The position numbers and the translations under genes are program-made. This document shows, piece after piece, positions 16,886 to 25,913 of a stretch of 64,000 bases of DNA (the first letter of the stretch is position 1; every line of letters begins with the position of its first letter). The stretch is from contig NZ_CP009048.1 in assembly GCF_000746525.1 (NCBI RefSeq), forward strand, positions 3,155,501 to 3,219,500. Reading direction: 5' to 3'. Under the pieces are notes generated by a model. It saw only the letters and a list, made by a program, of their open reading frames with translations. It was not told the origin of the DNA and did no database searches. Origin of the DNA: Pseudomonas alkylphenolica (GTDB taxonomy: Bacteria > Pseudomonadota > Gammaproteobacteria > Pseudomonadales > Pseudomonadaceae).

Positions 16886-17476
16886 TCAAGCCAATGCCGC
16901 TTCAACGAACTCCAGGCGGTCCTGACCGAAGAACATCTGCTCACCGACAAAGAATGTGGGTGCGCCGAACGTGCCACGGCGCACGGCCTCTTCGGTGGCC
17001 TCCTTGAGTGCCGCCTTGACCTTTGGATCTGCGCTCCAGGCTTGATACTGCTCGGGATCGAAGCCTGCTTCGCGCAACACCGTTGCCAACACCTGCGGAT
17101 CGCCCAGGTTGCGTTGCTGCACCCACATCGCCGGAAACAGCGCATCGAGGTAAGCCTCGAAGCGCTCAGGTTGAAACAATTGCACAGCCATGGTGCCGCG
17201 CATCAGCCCCAGGGTATTGACCGGAAAGCCCGGCGGGAACGCCAGGGTCACGCCATAGCGCTTGGCATAGCGCTGAAAATCGGCAAACACGTAGCGCGCC
17301 TTGGCCGGCACCATTGCTGGCGAAGCATTGCCGGTGGCCTGGAACACCCCGCCCAGCAGCATCGGCCGGTACAGCAGTTGCGCATCGTGGCGGGCACACA
17401 GCGCCGGCAGTTGGGTCCAGGCCAGGTAACTGGCCGGGCTGCCCAGGTCAAAGAAGAATTCGACGGTTTTGCTCAT
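16886..17476 (-). CDS. 2-hydroxychromene-2-carboxylate isomerase family protein
   Basis: A DsbA-fold, glutathione-transferase kappa-like protein of 196 residues. FFFDLGSPASYLAW at residues 7-20 has the Ser that replaces the thioredoxin CxxC in this family, and GTFGAPTFFVG carries the cis-Pro. HCCA isomerases act in aromatic degradation, but relatives work on other thiol chemistry. It is 29 bases downstream of an SDR gene and probably in its operon. Confidence 0.85.
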   Translation of the reverse strand: MSKTVEFFFDLGSPASYLAWTQLPALCARHDAQLLYRPMLLGGVFQATGNASPAMVPAKARYVFADFQRYAKRYGVTLAFPPGFPVNTLGLMRGTMAVQLFQPERFEAYLDALFPAMWVQQRNLGDPQVLATVLREAGFDPEQYQAWSADPKVKAALKEATEEAVRRGTFGAPTFFVGEQMFFGQDRLEFVEAALA

Positions 17477-17505
17477 GGTTCAGAGTCCTTGTTGTTATCG
17501 GAGGC

Positions 17506-18237
17506 TTACCAGCGTTCCATCCACGGCCGCAGATCGAGTTCGAAGGTCCAGGCATCACGCGGCTGTGCGTGCAGGAACCAGTAGCTGTCGGCAATGTGTG
17601 CGGGGTCAAGGATGCCGTCCTGCTCCTTGAGCGCATAACGCTCGGGGAAGCTGTCGCGGATGAACGCGGTGTCGATGGCGCCGTCCACCACCACATGGGC
17701 GACATGAATATTACGCGGCCCAAGCTCGCGGGCCATGCTCTGCGCCAGGGCGCGAATGCCATGTTTGGCCCCGGCGAACGCGGCAAAGCCGGCAGCGCCG
17801 CGCAGGCCGGCGGTAGCGCCGGTGAACAGAATGGTTCCGCGCTCACGGGTCACCATGCGCCGGGCCACGGCCTGACTGGTCAGGAAGCCGGCGAAGCAGG
17901 CCATTTCCCAGATCTTGAAGTACTTTCGTGCGGTCTCGTCGAGAATGCTGCACGGCACGTTGGCGCCAATATTGAACACGAACGCCTCGATCGGGCCGAG
18001 GGTAGTTTCGATCTGTTCAACCAGCGCCGCCACCTCCTCTTCCTTGCGTGCATCGGAGGCAAAGCCATGCGCCTCGCCACCCGCGGCACGAATCTCGTCC
18101 ACCAGCGGCTGCAGCTTGTCGGCGCTGCGCCGGGTCACGCAGGCGATGTAGCCCTCGCGGGCAAAACGCTTGGCAATCGCTCCGCCGGTGGCATCACCGG
18201 CCCCTACTACCAACACCACTTTCTTGCCCTGGGTCAT
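17506..18237 (-). CDS. SDR-family protein lacking catalytic Ser and Tyr
   Basis: A 243-residue SDR-fold protein. The cofactor loop is GAGDATGGAIA (residues 12-22), unlike the usual GxxxGxG spacing. The catalytic Ser region reads TGATAG and the YxxxK motif reads FAGAK, with Phe154 in place of Tyr and Lys158 kept. The ATG at 18237 has GGAGG upstream. It is divergent from a TetR gene and precedes the HCCA isomerase-like gene. Activity may be non-classical. Confidence 0.85.
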   Translation of the reverse strand: MTQGKKVVLVVGAGDATGGAIAKRFAREGYIACVTRRSADKLQPLVDEIRAAGGEAHGFASDARKEEEVAALVEQIETTLGPIEAFVFNIGANVPCSILDETARKYFKIWEMACFAGFLTSQAVARRMVTRERGTILFTGATAGLRGAAGFAAFAGAKHGIRALAQSMARELGPRNIHVAHVVVDGAIDTAFIRDSFPERYALKEQDGILDPAHIADSYWFLHAQPRDAWTFELDLRPWMERW

Positions 18238-18252
18238 CCATCGCCTCCATTG

Positions 18253-18275
18253 GTAAACGATCATTTAGTAAACGA
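18253..18275. promoter_or_regulatory. Candidate TetR operator
   Basis: GTAAACGATCATTTAG is a nearly perfect 16-base palindrome centred on GATC, and GTAAACGA recurs 15 bases later, in the 91 bases between the divergent SDR and TetR genes. The position suits repression of both promoters. Confidence 0.5.
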
Positions 18276-18328
18276 ACGCTATGCTATGATCCAGGCTTCG
18301 TCAAGTCAGTGCTACGGAGAAGGTCGGC

Positions 18329-18883
18329 GTGCGCTACTCCACCACCCACAAGGAACAAACCCGGCAGAAACTGCTGGAGAGCAGCGGCGCCCTGGCCAAG
18401 CGCGGCGGCTTCAATGCCACTGGCGTCGCTGGCCTGATGAAGGCCATCGGCCTGACCGGGGGGGCGTTCTACAACCACTTCCCGTCCAAGGACGACCTGT
18501 TCACCGAAGTGGTGCGCCGCGAACTGTCGCTGAGCCCCATGGCCCAGCAACCGATGAACCGCCAGCGCCTTGAACGCTGCCTGGACCATTACCTGAGCCT
18601 GGCCCACGTGCACAACCCCGAAGGCGGTTGCGCCATTCCAGCCCTGGGTGCCGAGATCGCCCAGGCGCCGCTGCCGGTGCGTGAAGAGGCCGAACACTGG
18701 CTGCGCACCCTGCAACAAGCCTGGGCCGACACCCTCGAAGACCCGGACCTGGCCTGGGCCCTGCTCAGCCAGTGCGTGGGTGCGCTGGTGATCGCGCGCA
18801 TGCTGGCCAACCCATCCAGCCAGCAGGAAGTGCTCAAGGCCTCCCGTGAGTTTCTCGCCGGGGCCTTGCATGAGAGTCCTTGA
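18329..18883 (+). CDS. TetR-family transcriptional regulator
   Basis: A TetR regulator of 184 residues starting at GTG with GGAGAAGG five bases upstream. The DNA-binding part includes GGFNATGVAGLMKAIGLTGG and the motif AFYNHFPSKDDLF. It is divergent from the SDR/isomerase pair. The C-terminus overlaps the next gene by 14 bases. Confidence 0.92.
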   Translation: MRYSTTHKEQTRQKLLESSGALAKRGGFNATGVAGLMKAIGLTGGAFYNHFPSKDDLFTEVVRRELSLSPMAQQPMNRQRLERCLDHYLSLAHVHNPEGGCAIPALGAEIAQAPLPVREEAEHWLRTLQQAWADTLEDPDLAWALLSQCVGALVIARMLANPSSQQEVLKASREFLAGALHESP

Positions 18884-19466
18884 ACCGCTGTTGCTTGGTC
18901 TGGCCCTGCTCGCCCCGCTCAACGCCCTCGCCGCCTGCCCTGCTGGCCAGTACGAAATCTGCCTGGGCAGTTGCATCTGCTCGCCGATCGATCCGGGCGA
19001 GGCCCGTAGCGTGCTCGACGATCTCGGACGCATCGCCAGCAGTTCCCTGGCCATGGCCCTGCAACAGGCACGCGACACCGCGGCGGCCGGTACGGTGCTG
19101 CCGATTCCCCTGCACATCCGCGCCCAGCTTGAGCCGTACTACGACTTCCAGGTGCTGGATGCGGCGCGCTACAAAGTCGGCGACCAGCAGGCCCTGGACA
19201 GCGCCAACGCCCTGCTGCAGAACCCCGACGTCAATGCCGTGACCCTGATCGACATCATCGTCTTTCGCAACGAAACCGATGCCCAGGACAACGCCGCGCT
19301 CTGGGCCCATGAACTGCACCACGTGCAGCAATACCAGCAATGGGGCGTGGAAGAATTCGCCCGGCGCTACTCGCGCGACTTCGATGCGGTCGAGGCACCG
19401 GCTTACGAGATCCAGTCGAAAGTCAGCAAAGCCCTGCGCGAACGCTCATCCGGCCAGGCACGCTGA
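18870..19466 (+). CDS. Exported DUF4157 protein with HExxH motif
   Basis: A 198-residue protein with a signal peptide (residues 1-22, ending LNALAAC). Cysteines cluster just after it (CPAGQYEICLGSCIC), and a metalloprotease-like motif HELHHVQQYQQWG sits at 147-159, with a downstream Glu in VEAPAYEIQ. This is the DUF4157 (eCIS core) pattern, usually found with extracellular contractile injection systems or as lone proteins. The start overlaps the TetR 3' end, so the two are cotranscribed. No injection-system genes are nearby. Confidence 0.75.
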   Translation: MRVLEPLLLGLALLAPLNALAACPAGQYEICLGSCICSPIDPGEARSVLDDLGRIASSSLAMALQQARDTAAAGTVLPIPLHIRAQLEPYYDFQVLDAARYKVGDQQALDSANALLQNPDVNAVTLIDIIVFRNETDAQDNAALWAHELHHVQQYQQWGVEEFARRYSRDFDAVEAPAYEIQSKVSKALRERSSGQAR

Positions 19467-19561
19467 ACTAGACTTAATGATTGCCCCACGAGAAATGGCC
19501 CGAGGTCGTCGCCTGGCGTGACGACCCCGTTGACGTTGGACTTCTTGCAGGAGAACACGCA

Positions 19562-20608
19562 ATGGACGAAGCCAAGCTGAACGACTTCATGGGAAAGCTG
19601 GTCAACGACATGGGCGCCGCCGCCCTGCTCGCCAACCTGATCCTCGGCGATGAACTGGGCCTGTACCGGGCCATGGCCGACAGTCAATTCATCAGCCCCG
19701 AACAACTGGCACAAAAGACCGGCTGCAATGCCCGGCTGCTGCGCGAATGGCTCAGCGCCCAGGCCGCGTCGGGCTATATGGAGCACAAGGACGGCCGTTT
19801 TCGCCTACCCGAGGAACAGGCCATGGCCCTGGCTATCGAGGACTCACCGGTGTACGCGGCAGGCGGTGCTTCGGTGATTGCCGCCCTGTATCACGACAAA
19901 GACAAACTGGTAGCCGCCATGCGCGGCGATGGCGGCCTGGCCTGGGGCGATCATCATCCGTGCATGTTCAGTGGCACTGAGCGCTTCTTCAGACCCGGCT
20001 ATCGCGCCCATCTGGTCAGCGAATGGCTGCCAACCCTGACCGGAGTGCTCGATAAACTGCAGGCCGGGGCCAAGGTCGCCGACGTCGGTTGCGGGCATGG
20101 TGCCTCGACGGTGATCCTGGCCCAGGCCTTTCCGGCTTCGCAGTTCTACGGTTTCGACTACCACGCGCCGTCGATCACGGTGTCGAACCAGCGCGCTACC
20201 GAAGGCGGTGTGGCCGACCGCACGCAGTTCATCCAGGCCAGTGCCAAGGATTTCCCCGGCAAGGATTACGACCTGATCTGCTACTTTGATTGCCTGCACG
20301 ACATGGGCGGCCCGGTTGGCGCTGCCCGCCATGCCTATAACGCGCTGAAGGCCGACGGTACGGTGCTGCTGGTCGAGCCCTTTGCCAACGACAGTCTGGA
20401 TGAAAACAGCACACCCGTTGGTCGGCTGTTTTATGCCGCTTCGACCTTTATCTGCACGCCCAACTCGCTGTCCCAGGAAGTCGGTTTGGGGCTCGGTGCC
20501 CAGGCAGGGGAAGCGCGCTTGCGCGCGGTGTTCGCGGAGGCTGGCTTCAAACATTTTCGCCGGGCCACGGAGACGCCTTTCAATTTGATTCTGGAAGCTC
20601 GCAAGTAG
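19562..20608 (+). CDS. Class I SAM-dependent methyltransferase (winged-helix N-terminus)
   Basis: A 348-residue methyltransferase. The N-terminal helical/winged-helix part (residues 1-90, SPEQLAQKTGCNARLLREWL) resembles the dimerisation domain of Rv2258c-type and O-methyltransferases. The SAM-binding loop is VADVGCGHGAS near residue 180, followed by FDCLHDMG. AGGAGA precedes the ATG. Substrate unknown. Confidence 0.85.
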   Translation: MDEAKLNDFMGKLVNDMGAAALLANLILGDELGLYRAMADSQFISPEQLAQKTGCNARLLREWLSAQAASGYMEHKDGRFRLPEEQAMALAIEDSPVYAAGGASVIAALYHDKDKLVAAMRGDGGLAWGDHHPCMFSGTERFFRPGYRAHLVSEWLPTLTGVLDKLQAGAKVADVGCGHGASTVILAQAFPASQFYGFDYHAPSITVSNQRATEGGVADRTQFIQASAKDFPGKDYDLICYFDCLHDMGGPVGAARHAYNALKADGTVLLVEPFANDSLDENSTPVGRLFYAASTFICTPNSLSQEVGLGLGAQAGEARLRAVFAEAGFKHFRRATETPFNLILEARK

Positions 20609-20614
20609 TCGCTT

Positions 20615-20671
20615 TTCGCGGGGCAAGCCCGCTCCCACCGGGTGTCTGTGGGAGCGGGCTTGCCCCGCGAA
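20615..20671. repeat. REP palindrome pair
   Basis: Two complete REP cores face each other around a short GGGTGTCTG loop, between the methyltransferase and GntR genes. The right arm ends where the GntR operator begins. Confidence 0.85.
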
Positions 20672-20686
20672 ATTCGTATACCATAT
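20671..20686. promoter_or_regulatory. GntR operator copy 1 (autoregulatory)
   Basis: AATTCGTATACCATAT matches the reverse complement of the 16-mer found at 26095 and 32011 at 14 of 16 bases, with GTATAC at the centre. It lies 27 bases before the GntR start and directly after the REP pair. Such a site is expected for autoregulation. Confidence 0.7.
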
Positions 20687-20713
20687 CCACAAAGAACTTC
20701 GGACGACGCCACC

Positions 20714-21385
20714 GTGACCGTACCTCGCCTCAACGCCCCGGATCTGGGCAATACGCCTTCGACCTCGGAAATCATCACCCATCACCTGCGCGATGCGATC
20801 ATTGCCGGGCACTTCGCCGAAGACGAACCGATCCGCCAGGACGACATCGCCCGCCAGTTCAACGTCAGCAAGATCCCCGTGCGCGAGGCGCTCAAGCGCC
20901 TGGAGGCCGAGGGGCTGGTGATGTTCCAGCGCAATCGCGGGGCGATGGTCACGCGCATCTCCGAACCGGAGCTGGCGCAGATGTTCGAAGTACGCATGCT
21001 GCTCGAAGACAAGGCGCTGCGTCTGGCAATCCCGAACATGACCGAAGCAACCTTCGCGCGTGCCGAACGGATCTGCCAGGAGTTCGTCGGCGAGAACGAC
21101 GTCGGGCGCTGGGCCGAGCTGAACTGGGAGCTGCACGCCTGTTTGTACGAGCCGGCGCAGCGGCCCTTTCTGGTCAATATGATCCGCTCGGTGAACGACA
21201 AGCTGGAGCGCTACCTGCGCATGCAGATGAGCCTGTCGGCGGGCAAGGAACGCGCCGATCATGAACACCGCGAGATCCTCGATGCCTGCCGGGCCAAGGA
21301 TGTCGAACGTGCCGTCACGCTGCTCGACGAGCACATCGCCGGCGTCTGCAAGACCCTCTTCGAGCACCTGCCGCAGAGCAAGTGA
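20714..21385 (+). CDS. GntR-family (FCD) regulator of hydroxyproline genes
   Basis: A 223-residue GntR regulator starting at GTG. The winged helix (IRQDDIARQFNVSKIPVREA, then LKRLEAEGLV) covers about residues 15-80 and the helical FCD ligand domain about 90-215, with likely metal ligands in ELNWELH and DHEHREI. It precedes the hydroxyproline genes and has its own candidate operator, shared with two later promoters. The ribosome site is weak. Confidence 0.9.
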   Translation: MTVPRLNAPDLGNTPSTSEIITHHLRDAIIAGHFAEDEPIRQDDIARQFNVSKIPVREALKRLEAEGLVMFQRNRGAMVTRISEPELAQMFEVRMLLEDKALRLAIPNMTEATFARAERICQEFVGENDVGRWAELNWELHACLYEPAQRPFLVNMIRSVNDKLERYLRMQMSLSAGKERADHEHREILDACRAKDVERAVTLLDEHIAGVCKTLFEHLPQSK

Positions 21386-21393
21386 CGGGAACC

Positions 21394-21470
21394 CGGTGGG
21401 AGCGGGCTTGCCCCGCGATTGCGGACTCACAGTCACATCGCATCGCGGGGCAAGCCCGCTCCCACCGGGG
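21394..21470. repeat. REP palindrome pair
   Basis: Two REP cores in inverted orientation, with CCGGTGGGAGCG and CGCTCCCACCGG outer arms, fill much of the gap between GntR and the epimerase gene. The remaining 110 bases before the epimerase show no operator copy. Confidence 0.85.
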
Positions 21471-21580
21471 TTCGGTCGCTGTGCTGATTTCGTCGTTCTC
21501 ATGGCTTAAAGGCATCAAGCCTGCAAGCCAGGCGACAAGCCACTCTGTCGTTCACTTCCCTGAACGGACGCGGCCTGCCC

Positions 21581-22513
21581 ATGAAACGCATCAGCGTGAT
21601 CGACTCCCACACCGGCGGCGAACCCACCCGCCTGGTCACCGACGGATTCCCAGCACTCGGCAACGGCAGCATGGCCGAACGCCGCCAGCGCCTGGCCGAG
21701 CAACACGATCCATGGCGCAGCGCCTGCATGCTGGAGCCGCGTGGCAGTGACGTGCTGGTTGGCGCGCTGCTGTGCGAGCCGGTCGATCCCGGCGCCTGTG
21801 CCGGGGTGATCTTCTTCAACAACACCGGCTACCTGGGCATGTGTGGCCACGGCACCATCGGCCTGGTGGTGTCACTGGCGCACCTGGGCCGCATCGGGCC
21901 GGGTGTGCACCGTATCGAAACCCCGGTCGGCACCGTGCAGGCGACCCTGCACGAAGACCACTCGGTCAGCGTGCGCAACGTACCGGCCTACCGTTACCGC
22001 AAGGACCTGACACTGGAGGTGCCGGGCATCGGCCGGGTGGTCGGCGATGTCGCCTGGGGCGGCAACTGGTTCTTCCTGATCGCCGATCACGGCCTGAACG
22101 TCGCCGGCGACAACATCGAGGCGCTGACCGCCTATACCTACGCCGTGCAACAGGCGCTGGAGAACCAAGGCATTCGCGGCGAAGATGGCGGCCTGATCGA
22201 CCATATCGAACTGTTCGCCGACGACCCCGACGCCGACAGCCGCAACTTCGTGCTTTGCCCCGGCAAAGCCTACGACCGTTCGCCCTGCGGCACCGGCACC
22301 AGCGCCAAGCTCGCGTGTCTGGCCGCCGACGGCAAGCTGCAACCCGGCCAGGTGTGGCGTCAGGCCAGCGTGATCGGTAGCCAGTTCGAAGGCTCGTTCG
22401 AGGCCGACGGCGAGCGCATCGTGCCAACCATTCGCGGCCGCGCGCACATCAGCGCCGAAGCCACGCTGATCCTGCAGGAAGACGACCCGTTCGCCTGGGG
22501 CATCCGCCCGTGA
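21581..22513 (+). CDS. 4-hydroxyproline 2-epimerase (Cys/Cys type)
   Basis: A proline racemase-fold enzyme of 310 residues. The catalytic pair is Cys88 ([10 protein letters not shown]) and Cys236 ([10 protein letters not shown]), the set found in 4-hydroxyproline epimerases and proline racemases; HTGGEP at residues 10-15 binds the substrate. It would convert trans-4-hydroxy-L-proline to cis-4-hydroxy-D-proline. The next gene starts within its stop (GTGA). The context of D-hydroxyproline dehydrogenase, deaminase and semialdehyde dehydrogenase supports this role. Confidence 0.92.
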   Translation: MKRISVIDSHTGGEPTRLVTDGFPALGNGSMAERRQRLAEQHDPWRSACMLEPRGSDVLVGALLCEPVDPGACAGVIFFNNTGYLGMCGHGTIGLVVSLAHLGRIGPGVHRIETPVGTVQATLHEDHSVSVRNVPAYRYRKDLTLEVPGIGRVVGDVAWGGNWFFLIADHGLNVAGDNIEALTAYTYAVQQALENQGIRGEDGGLIDHIELFADDPDADSRNFVLCPGKAYDRSPCGTGTSAKLACLAADGKLQPGQVWRQASVIGSQFEGSFEADGERIVPTIRGRAHISAEATLILQEDDPFAWGIRP

Positions 22514-23625
22514 ACCGTGGTGCCGTGGCCGATGTGATCGTGATCGGCGCCGGGATCATCGGTGCCGCCTGTGCGCAGTCGCTGGCTGCGCGGGGGCTGC
22601 AAGTGCTGGTGCTCGATGCCGGTCTGCACGGTGCCACGGCCGCTGGCATGGGCCACCTGCTGGTGCTCGACGACAATGCCGCAGAGTTGGCGCTCAGCCA
22701 GCATTCGCTGCAACGCTGGCGTGAACTGGCCCCCCGGCTCCCCGAAGACTGCGCCTACCGCAGCAACGGCACCTTGTGGCTGGCGGCCAACGCTGAAGAG
22801 ATGGCCGTGGCCGAACACAAATTCAACGTGCTGCAAGCCCGGGGCGTGGCCTGCGAGCTGGTTGCCGGACACGCCCTGCGCCAGCGCGAACCGGCGCTGC
22901 GTGAGGGGCTGGAAGGTGGTCTGCTGATCAACGGCGACGGCATCCTTTACGCCCCGGCCACCGCCCGCTGGATGCTGCAATCGCCGCGTATCGAACAGCG
23001 CCGGGCGCAAGTCACCACGGTGCAAGGCAACCGTGTGCGCCTGGACGACGGCCAGTGGCTGAGCGCCGATGCCGTGGTGCTGGCCAACGGCATCCAGGCC
23101 ACCGACCTGTGCCCGGAGCTGCCGATCGAGCCGAAAAAAGGCCACCTGCTGATCACCGACCGCTACCCCGGCACCGTCACCCATACCTTGGTGGAACTGG
23201 GCTATGTCACCAGCGCGCATAACGCCAGCGGCCCATCCACCGCCTGCAATATCCAGCCGCGCCCGACCGGCCAGCTGTTCATCGGCGCTTCGCGTCAGTT
23301 CGGCACCACCGACCCGGCCGTTGAAGGCTGGATGTTGGCACGCATGCTCAAGCGCGCCACTGAATACATGCCAGACCTCGCCCACTTGAACGGCATCCGC
23401 GCCTGGACCGGCTTTCGCGCCGCCAGCCCCGACGGCCTGCCATTGGTGGGCCGCCATCCGCAGCAGGATGGCCTGTGGCTCGCGGTCGGTCACGAGGGCC
23501 TCGGCGTCACCACCGCCCCGGCGACCGCCGACCTGCTGACCGCGCAACTGTTCGACGAAACGCCACCGCTGGCGGCCCAACCCTATCTGCCTGAACGCTT
23601 CCTCGGAGCACTTGCCCATGCCTGA
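22510..23625 (+). CDS. D-hydroxyproline dehydrogenase, beta (FAD oxidase-like) subunit
   Basis: A DadA/DAO-type flavoprotein of 371 residues. The N-terminal FAD motif [15 protein letters not shown] is at about 9-23, and the C-terminal [16 protein letters not shown] contacts the flavin. It starts at GTG overlapping the epimerase stop and overlaps the ferredoxin-like subunit by a few bases. In known three-subunit hydroxyproline dehydrogenases this subunit oxidises cis-4-hydroxy-D-proline to pyrroline-4-hydroxy-2-carboxylate. Confidence 0.88.
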   Translation: MNRGAVADVIVIGAGIIGAACAQSLAARGLQVLVLDAGLHGATAAGMGHLLVLDDNAAELALSQHSLQRWRELAPRLPEDCAYRSNGTLWLAANAEEMAVAEHKFNVLQARGVACELVAGHALRQREPALREGLEGGLLINGDGILYAPATARWMLQSPRIEQRRAQVTTVQGNRVRLDDGQWLSADAVVLANGIQATDLCPELPIEPKKGHLLITDRYPGTVTHTLVELGYVTSAHNASGPSTACNIQPRPTGQLFIGASRQFGTTDPAVEGWMLARMLKRATEYMPDLAHLNGIRAWTGFRAASPDGLPLVGRHPQQDGLWLAVGHEGLGVTTAPATADLLTAQLFDETPPLAAQPYLPERFLGALAHA

Positions 23626-23854
23626 CCTGACCCTCGATGGCCGCCCGCTGCATGTGGCCGACGGCACCAGCGTGGCCGCCGCCCTGGCGTTGGCCGGCGA
23701 CGGTAGCTCACGCACTTCGGTCAGCGGCCAGCGCCGCGCACCGCTGTGCGGCATGGGCATTTGCCAGGAATGCCGGGTACACATCGACGGCCGCCGGCGT
23801 CTGGCCTGCCAGACCCTGTGCCGCGACGGCATGCAAGTGGAGACCCGGCCATGA
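23618..23854 (+). CDS. D-hydroxyproline dehydrogenase, gamma ([2Fe-2S]) subunit
   Basis: A 78-residue ferredoxin-like protein. Cys44, Cys49, Cys52 and Cys64 (LCGMGICQECRV, then LACQT) would hold a [2Fe-2S] cluster. The ATG at 23618 has GGAG ten bases upstream. It overlaps both neighbours (ATGA with the alpha subunit), so the three subunits are translationally coupled. It resembles the small subunit of sarcosine oxidase-like and octopine dehydrogenase complexes. Confidence 0.88.
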   Translation: MPDLTLDGRPLHVADGTSVAAALALAGDGSSRTSVSGQRRAPLCGMGICQECRVHIDGRRRLACQTLCRDGMQVETRP

Positions 23855-25107
23855 GCGAACACACCAATCTGTTGATCATCGGCGCCGGTCCCGCCGGCCT
23901 GGCCGCTGCACTGGCCGCCGCCCCCCGTGCCGCACGCATCGTGCTGCTCGACGACAACCCGCTGCCAGGCGGACAGATCTGGCGCGACGGCCCGCAGGCC
24001 AAGGTGCCTGCCAAGGCGCGTCAACTGCGCGAGCAGGTACTCGCCTGCCGCAATGTGCACTGCTACAGCGGCACACGGGTGATCGCCCAGCCAGGCCCAG
24101 ACACCCTGCTGGTGGAAGACGCCGAGCGTGGCTGGCAGATCCGCTACGACCGGCTGATTCTCTGCACCGGCGCCCGAGAACTGCTGCTGCCCTTCCCCGG
24201 CTGGACCCTGCCCGGCGTCACCGGTGCCGGCGGTTTGCAGGCACTGATCAAGGCCGGCCTGCCGGTGCGCAACCAACGTATCGTCATCGCCGGCAGCGGG
24301 CCATTGCTGCTGGCCAGTGCCGCCACCGCCAAAGCCAACGGCGCCCGGGTGCTGCGCATTGCCGAACAGGCTTCGCCCGCCGCCGTCGCCGGCTTCGCCG
24401 CACAATTGCCGCGCTGGCCGCAAAAACTCCTGCAGTCCTTCAGCCTGTTCGACCGCCAGTACCGCAGCGCCAGCCATGTACTTGCCGCACTGGGTAGCGA
24501 TCGCCTGGAGGGTGTGCGCTTGATGCAAAACGGCAAGCTCGTGGAAATCGCCTGTGACCGGCTGGCCTGCGGCTTCGGCCTGATCCCCAACATCCAGCTG
24601 GCCCAGGCCCTGGGCTGCGCCATGGCGCATGACGCAGTTGCCGTGGACAACTGGCAGGAGACGACGCTGCCCGGCGTTTACGCCGCAGGTGAATGCACCG
24701 GCTTCGGCGGCAGCGAGCGGGCCCTGGTGGAAGGTGCGATTGCTGGCCATGCCGCAGTCGGCAATCGCCAGGCGGCGCAGCGGCTGTTGCGCCAACGCGC
24801 CCGCTGGCATGGGTTCGCCGATGCCCTGAACAAAGCCTTCGCCCTCGACCCGGCGCTCAAGTCGCTGGCGACTGCCGACACCCTGGTGTGCCGCTGCGAA
24901 GATGTCGCCTATTCCGCCCTCGCCGGACACGGCAGCTGGCGCGAAGCCAAGCTCGCCAGCCGCTGCGGCATGGGCGCCTGTCAGGGCCGGGTCTGCGGCG
25001 CGGCCACCCGCCACCTGTTCGGCTGGCAACCCTCGGCGCCGCGCCCGCCGTTCAGCCCGGCGCGCATCGAAACCCTGCTGTGCCTGGACGAAACGCCCGG
25101 CGCTTGA
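23851..25107 (+). CDS. D-hydroxyproline dehydrogenase, alpha (NAD(P)/FAD and Fe-S) subunit
   Basis: A pyridine nucleotide-disulfide reductase-like protein of 418 residues. An FAD motif LLIIGAGPAGLAAALA opens it, a second nucleotide site IVIAGSGPLLLASAA lies near 145, and the C-terminus has a BFD-type [2Fe-2S] site with VCRCED and CGMGACQGRVC. It carries electrons between the flavin subunit and the respiratory chain in this complex type. The stop codon is inside a perfect hairpin. Confidence 0.88.
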   Translation: MSEHTNLLIIGAGPAGLAAALAAAPRAARIVLLDDNPLPGGQIWRDGPQAKVPAKARQLREQVLACRNVHCYSGTRVIAQPGPDTLLVEDAERGWQIRYDRLILCTGARELLLPFPGWTLPGVTGAGGLQALIKAGLPVRNQRIVIAGSGPLLLASAATAKANGARVLRIAEQASPAAVAGFAAQLPRWPQKLLQSFSLFDRQYRSASHVLAALGSDRLEGVRLMQNGKLVEIACDRLACGFGLIPNIQLAQALGCAMAHDAVAVDNWQETTLPGVYAAGECTGFGGSERALVEGAIAGHAAVGNRQAAQRLLRQRARWHGFADALNKAFALDPALKSLATADTLVCRCEDVAYSALAGHGSWREAKLASRCGMGACQGRVCGAATRHLFGWQPSAPRPPFSPARIETLLCLDETPGA

Positions 25108-25120
25108 GATAAGCGCCGGG
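25096..25120. terminator. Perfect hairpin spanning the alpha-subunit stop codon
   Basis: CCCGGCGCTT and AAGCGCCGGG pair over ten bases around a GAGAT loop that contains the TGA stop. No T run follows on either strand, so it may be a partial terminator or a processing or stability element separating the enzyme genes from the AraC gene. Confidence 0.45.
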
Positions 25121-25163
25121 GACACTCTATGATCCCGACGGTCGCCCCCGGACCGTCAGCGCC

Positions 25164-25913
25164 ATGCACGCCACGCTCAACCACTTCGCCCCCTGCGATC
25201 TGCCGACCCTGCTGAGCAGCCTGCAGCCGATCGCGCCGCTGCTCGACACCCTCAACGACGTGGTGTTCTTCATCAAGGACCGCGAAGCGCGTTACGCCTT
25301 CGTCAACCAGACCCTGGCCCGGCGCTGCGGCCGCAAGCACTGTGACGAGCTGCTCGGGCTTACCGCCGAACACGTATTCCCCGCCCGTTTCGGCCCGCTC
25401 TACACCGAGCAGGACCGCCGCGTGCTGAGCAGTGGCCGGGAACTGGCCGACCAGCTTGAACTGCACCTTTATTTCGGCAACCAGCCGGTCTGGTGCCTGA
25501 CCCACAAACGCCCGCTCAAGGATGCCGACGGCAGCATCGTTGGCCTCGCCGGGATCTCTCGTGACCTGCAATTGCCGCAGTCCAACCACCCGGCGTTCCA
25601 GAAACTCGCCGCCGTCGATGCGCATATCCGCAGCCACTTCAGCCGCCCCATCAGCCTTGCCGAACTGACCGCCATCGCCGGGCTTTCGATCGCGCAACTG
25701 GAGCGCCATTGCAAACGGATCTTCCAGCTCACGCCGCGGCAGATGATCCACAAAGCACGCCTGGAAGAAGCCTCGCGCTTGCTGCAGGACCTCGACCTGC
25801 CGATCACCGACATCGCCCTGCGCTGCGGTTACACCGACCACAGCGCCTTCAGCCGCCAGTTCCGCGCCCTCACCGGGCTTTCGCCGAGCCAGTACCGCGA
25901 CAGCCAGCGCTGA
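25164..25913 (+). CDS. PAS-AraC transcriptional regulator (LhpR-like role)
   Basis: A 249-residue regulator. Residues 20-140 form a PAS domain (VVFFIKDREARYAFVNQTL and LAGISRDLQL), and residues 150-245 the two AraC helix-turn-helices (LAELTAIAGLSIAQLERHCK; DIALRCGYTDHSAFSRQF). In P. aeruginosa an AraC protein, LhpR, activates hydroxyproline genes; the position here suggests the same role, so the locus may answer to both this activator and GntR. Confidence 0.9.
   Translation: MHATLNHFAPCDLPTLLSSLQPIAPLLDTLNDVVFFIKDREARYAFVNQTLARRCGRKHCDELLGLTAEHVFPARFGPLYTEQDRRVLSSGRELADQLELHLYFGNQPVWCLTHKRPLKDADGSIVGLAGISRDLQLPQSNHPAFQKLAAVDAHIRSHFSRPISLAELTAIAGLSIAQLERHCKRIFQLTPRQMIHKARLEEASRLLQDLDLPITDIALRCGYTDHSAFSRQFRALTGLSPSQYRDSQR

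Noticed and set aside
22360..25125. 921-codon open frame on the minus strand
   Set aside because: It is antisense to the epimerase and three dehydrogenase subunit genes, all with clear motifs; long antisense frames are common in GC-rich DNA with strong third-position bias.
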